The notes beneath the pieces were generated by a model. The model searched no databases. It was not told the origin of the DNA and saw only the letters and a list, made by a program, of their open reading frames with translations. DNA of 64,000 nucleotides from positions 62,001-126,000 of the forward strand of contig MBFK01000061.1 in the NCBI GenBank assembly GCA_001704765.1, read 5' to 3'. The first letter of the stretch is position 1. Every line of letters starts with the position of its first letter. Shown piece by piece: positions 63,293-64,000 of this stretch. A program made the translations under genes and the position numbers. Source of the stretch: Sinorhizobium shofinae (GTDB taxonomy: Bacteria; Pseudomonadota; Alphaproteobacteria; Rhizobiales; Rhizobiaceae).

Positions 63293-64000
63293 CTAAAATA
63301 AGCTGCCCTGCTTCGTCGGTTCCGCCGGCCGCGCCGGGCGCTTCTTCGGCGCCTCGGTCGGGGCTGACCCGCCCTCGCCCGCGACCGCCGAGACGCTGCC
63401 GTCGGCAAACTCCAGCGACAGCGCCATGCCCGGCGTCACCGCCGCCGCCTGCTTCACCGGGTCGCCTGCGCCATCGCGCACCAGTGCAAAACCGCGCTGC
63501 AGGATGTTGCGGTAGGAAAGCGATTGCAGCACGCGATCCTGGGCCACAAGGGCGCCTTTCAATCGACGCAGCTCGGCGGCCATCGCTCCGTCGGCCCGCG
63601 TGCTCAAGCCCGAAATTCGGTCCGATGCGCGATGGATCTGACCGAGGAGACGCGAGGGCAACGCTCGAAGCGATGCGTCGGCGGCCGAAACGTGCGCCTG
63701 CCGCCGGTCGATCTGGCGCTCAACGCATCGCTCGGCCTTGCTCATCGCTTCCAGGAGATGCCGCCGGTGCTCGCGGATCTTTGTCGTCAGCAACTCTGAT
63801 CGCAGATGCGCGGCAATGCGCTCGAAGCTGCGGCGCTTGTTGGCGGTGTTCATCTGCAGGCCGCGGCCGAGACCAGCGGCCGCCTCGTCAAAGCGCCGCC
63901 GCGGCAGCGCCAGCAACTGATCGAGCGATGGCAGGGCCCGGGCCAGCGCGCGCAGCGCGTGGCGCCGGTGATCCATCTGCCGCGTCGCGGCCGCCTGCAG
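63293..64000 (-). CDS. xseA: Exodeoxyribonuclease VII large subunit, C-terminal part
   Basis: The frame runs off the right end of the window, so the N-terminal OB-fold and most of the catalytic domain are outside. The visible 235 or so residues are the long helical, arginine-rich coiled-coil part ([20 protein letters not shown], then [20 protein letters not shown]). The closing beta region follows: [20 protein letters not shown] and [20 protein letters not shown]. The tail ends KQGSLF, typical of rhizobial XseA. With XseB it degrades single-stranded DNA. The quinone reductase gene follows on the same strand. Confidence 0.9.
   Translation of the reverse strand: MQAAATRQMDHRRHALRALARALPSLDQLLALPRRRFDEAAAGLGRGLQMNTANKRRSFERIAAHLRSELLTTKIREHRRHLLEAMSKAERCVERQIDRRQAHVSAADASLRALPSRLLGQIHRASDRISGLSTRADGAMAAELRRLKGALVAQDRVLQSLSYRNILQRGFALVRDGAGDPVKQAAAVTPGMALSLEFADGSVSAVAGEGGSAPTEAPKKRPARPAEPTKQGSLF

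Overview
The window is about 64 kb of GC-rich chromosomal DNA from an alphaproteobacterium of the Rhizobiaceae, most likely Ensifer/Sinorhizobium. The evidence is the iolY-iolR-iolCDEB myo-inositol cluster with a rhizobial IolC that carries a C-terminal DUF2090 domain, a Sinorhizobium-type PmtA phospholipid N-methyltransferase, RIME-like intergenic palindromes, and five copies of a second intergenic repeat. The species cannot be fixed from the sequence alone. Most of the window is ordinary core chromosome. No tRNA, rRNA, CRISPR array, prophage or intact insertion sequence was found.

Layout. 0-3.8 kb: a partial GNAT acetyltransferase, an ankyrin-repeat protein, a nucleoside deaminase, coaBC and a class II glutamine amidotransferase. 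3.8-12.1 kb: myo-inositol catabolism (iolY, iolR, iolC, iolD, iolE, iolB). IolR-type operators stand before iolY, iolR and iolC, and a terminator-like hairpin lies between iolD and iolE. The inositol dehydrogenase (idhA), iolA and a transporter are not here. 12.2-22 kb: a GFA-family protein, an epimerase, an XRE and an AraC regulator, two EamA exporters, a B3/4 protein, prfC, dut, an Lrp regulator, a NIPSNAP protein and a LysE exporter.

22-29 kb is a decayed stretch. It holds remnants of a LysE exporter, an SRPBCC protein, comM, a UgpE-like sugar ABC permease and a frameshifted yraN, interleaved with intact cysK, gshB, an endonuclease/exonuclease/phosphatase gene and rsmI. 30-41.7 kb: dnaN, pmtA, a histidine phosphatase, pyrF, an NDUFA9-like protein, a 53-residue exported peptide, uppP, a GST, queG, an NAD-dependent epimerase, an RlpA-like protein and an RsmB-type RNA methyltransferase.

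41.8-48.2 kb is an imelysin-type iron locus: irpA, a di-heme oxidoreductase, a second imelysin, a CorA-family transporter and a Tat-exported DUF1513 protein, with an Irr-box-like sequence upstream. 48-64 kb: a thioesterase, an MTA/SAH nucleosidase, guaA, a quinone-oxidoreductase/LysR pair, an AstE-like deacylase, an Lrp/aromatic aminotransferase pair, YitT, ArsC-like and YbaK proteins, a MarR/GST pair, an M29 aminopeptidase, an EamA/MarR pair, a quinone reductase and the 3' part of xseA.

The least explained item is a mosaic element of about 105 bp with two hairpins, present in five near-complete copies plus one fragment. Some paired positions change together between copies, which suggests that a folded RNA is conserved.
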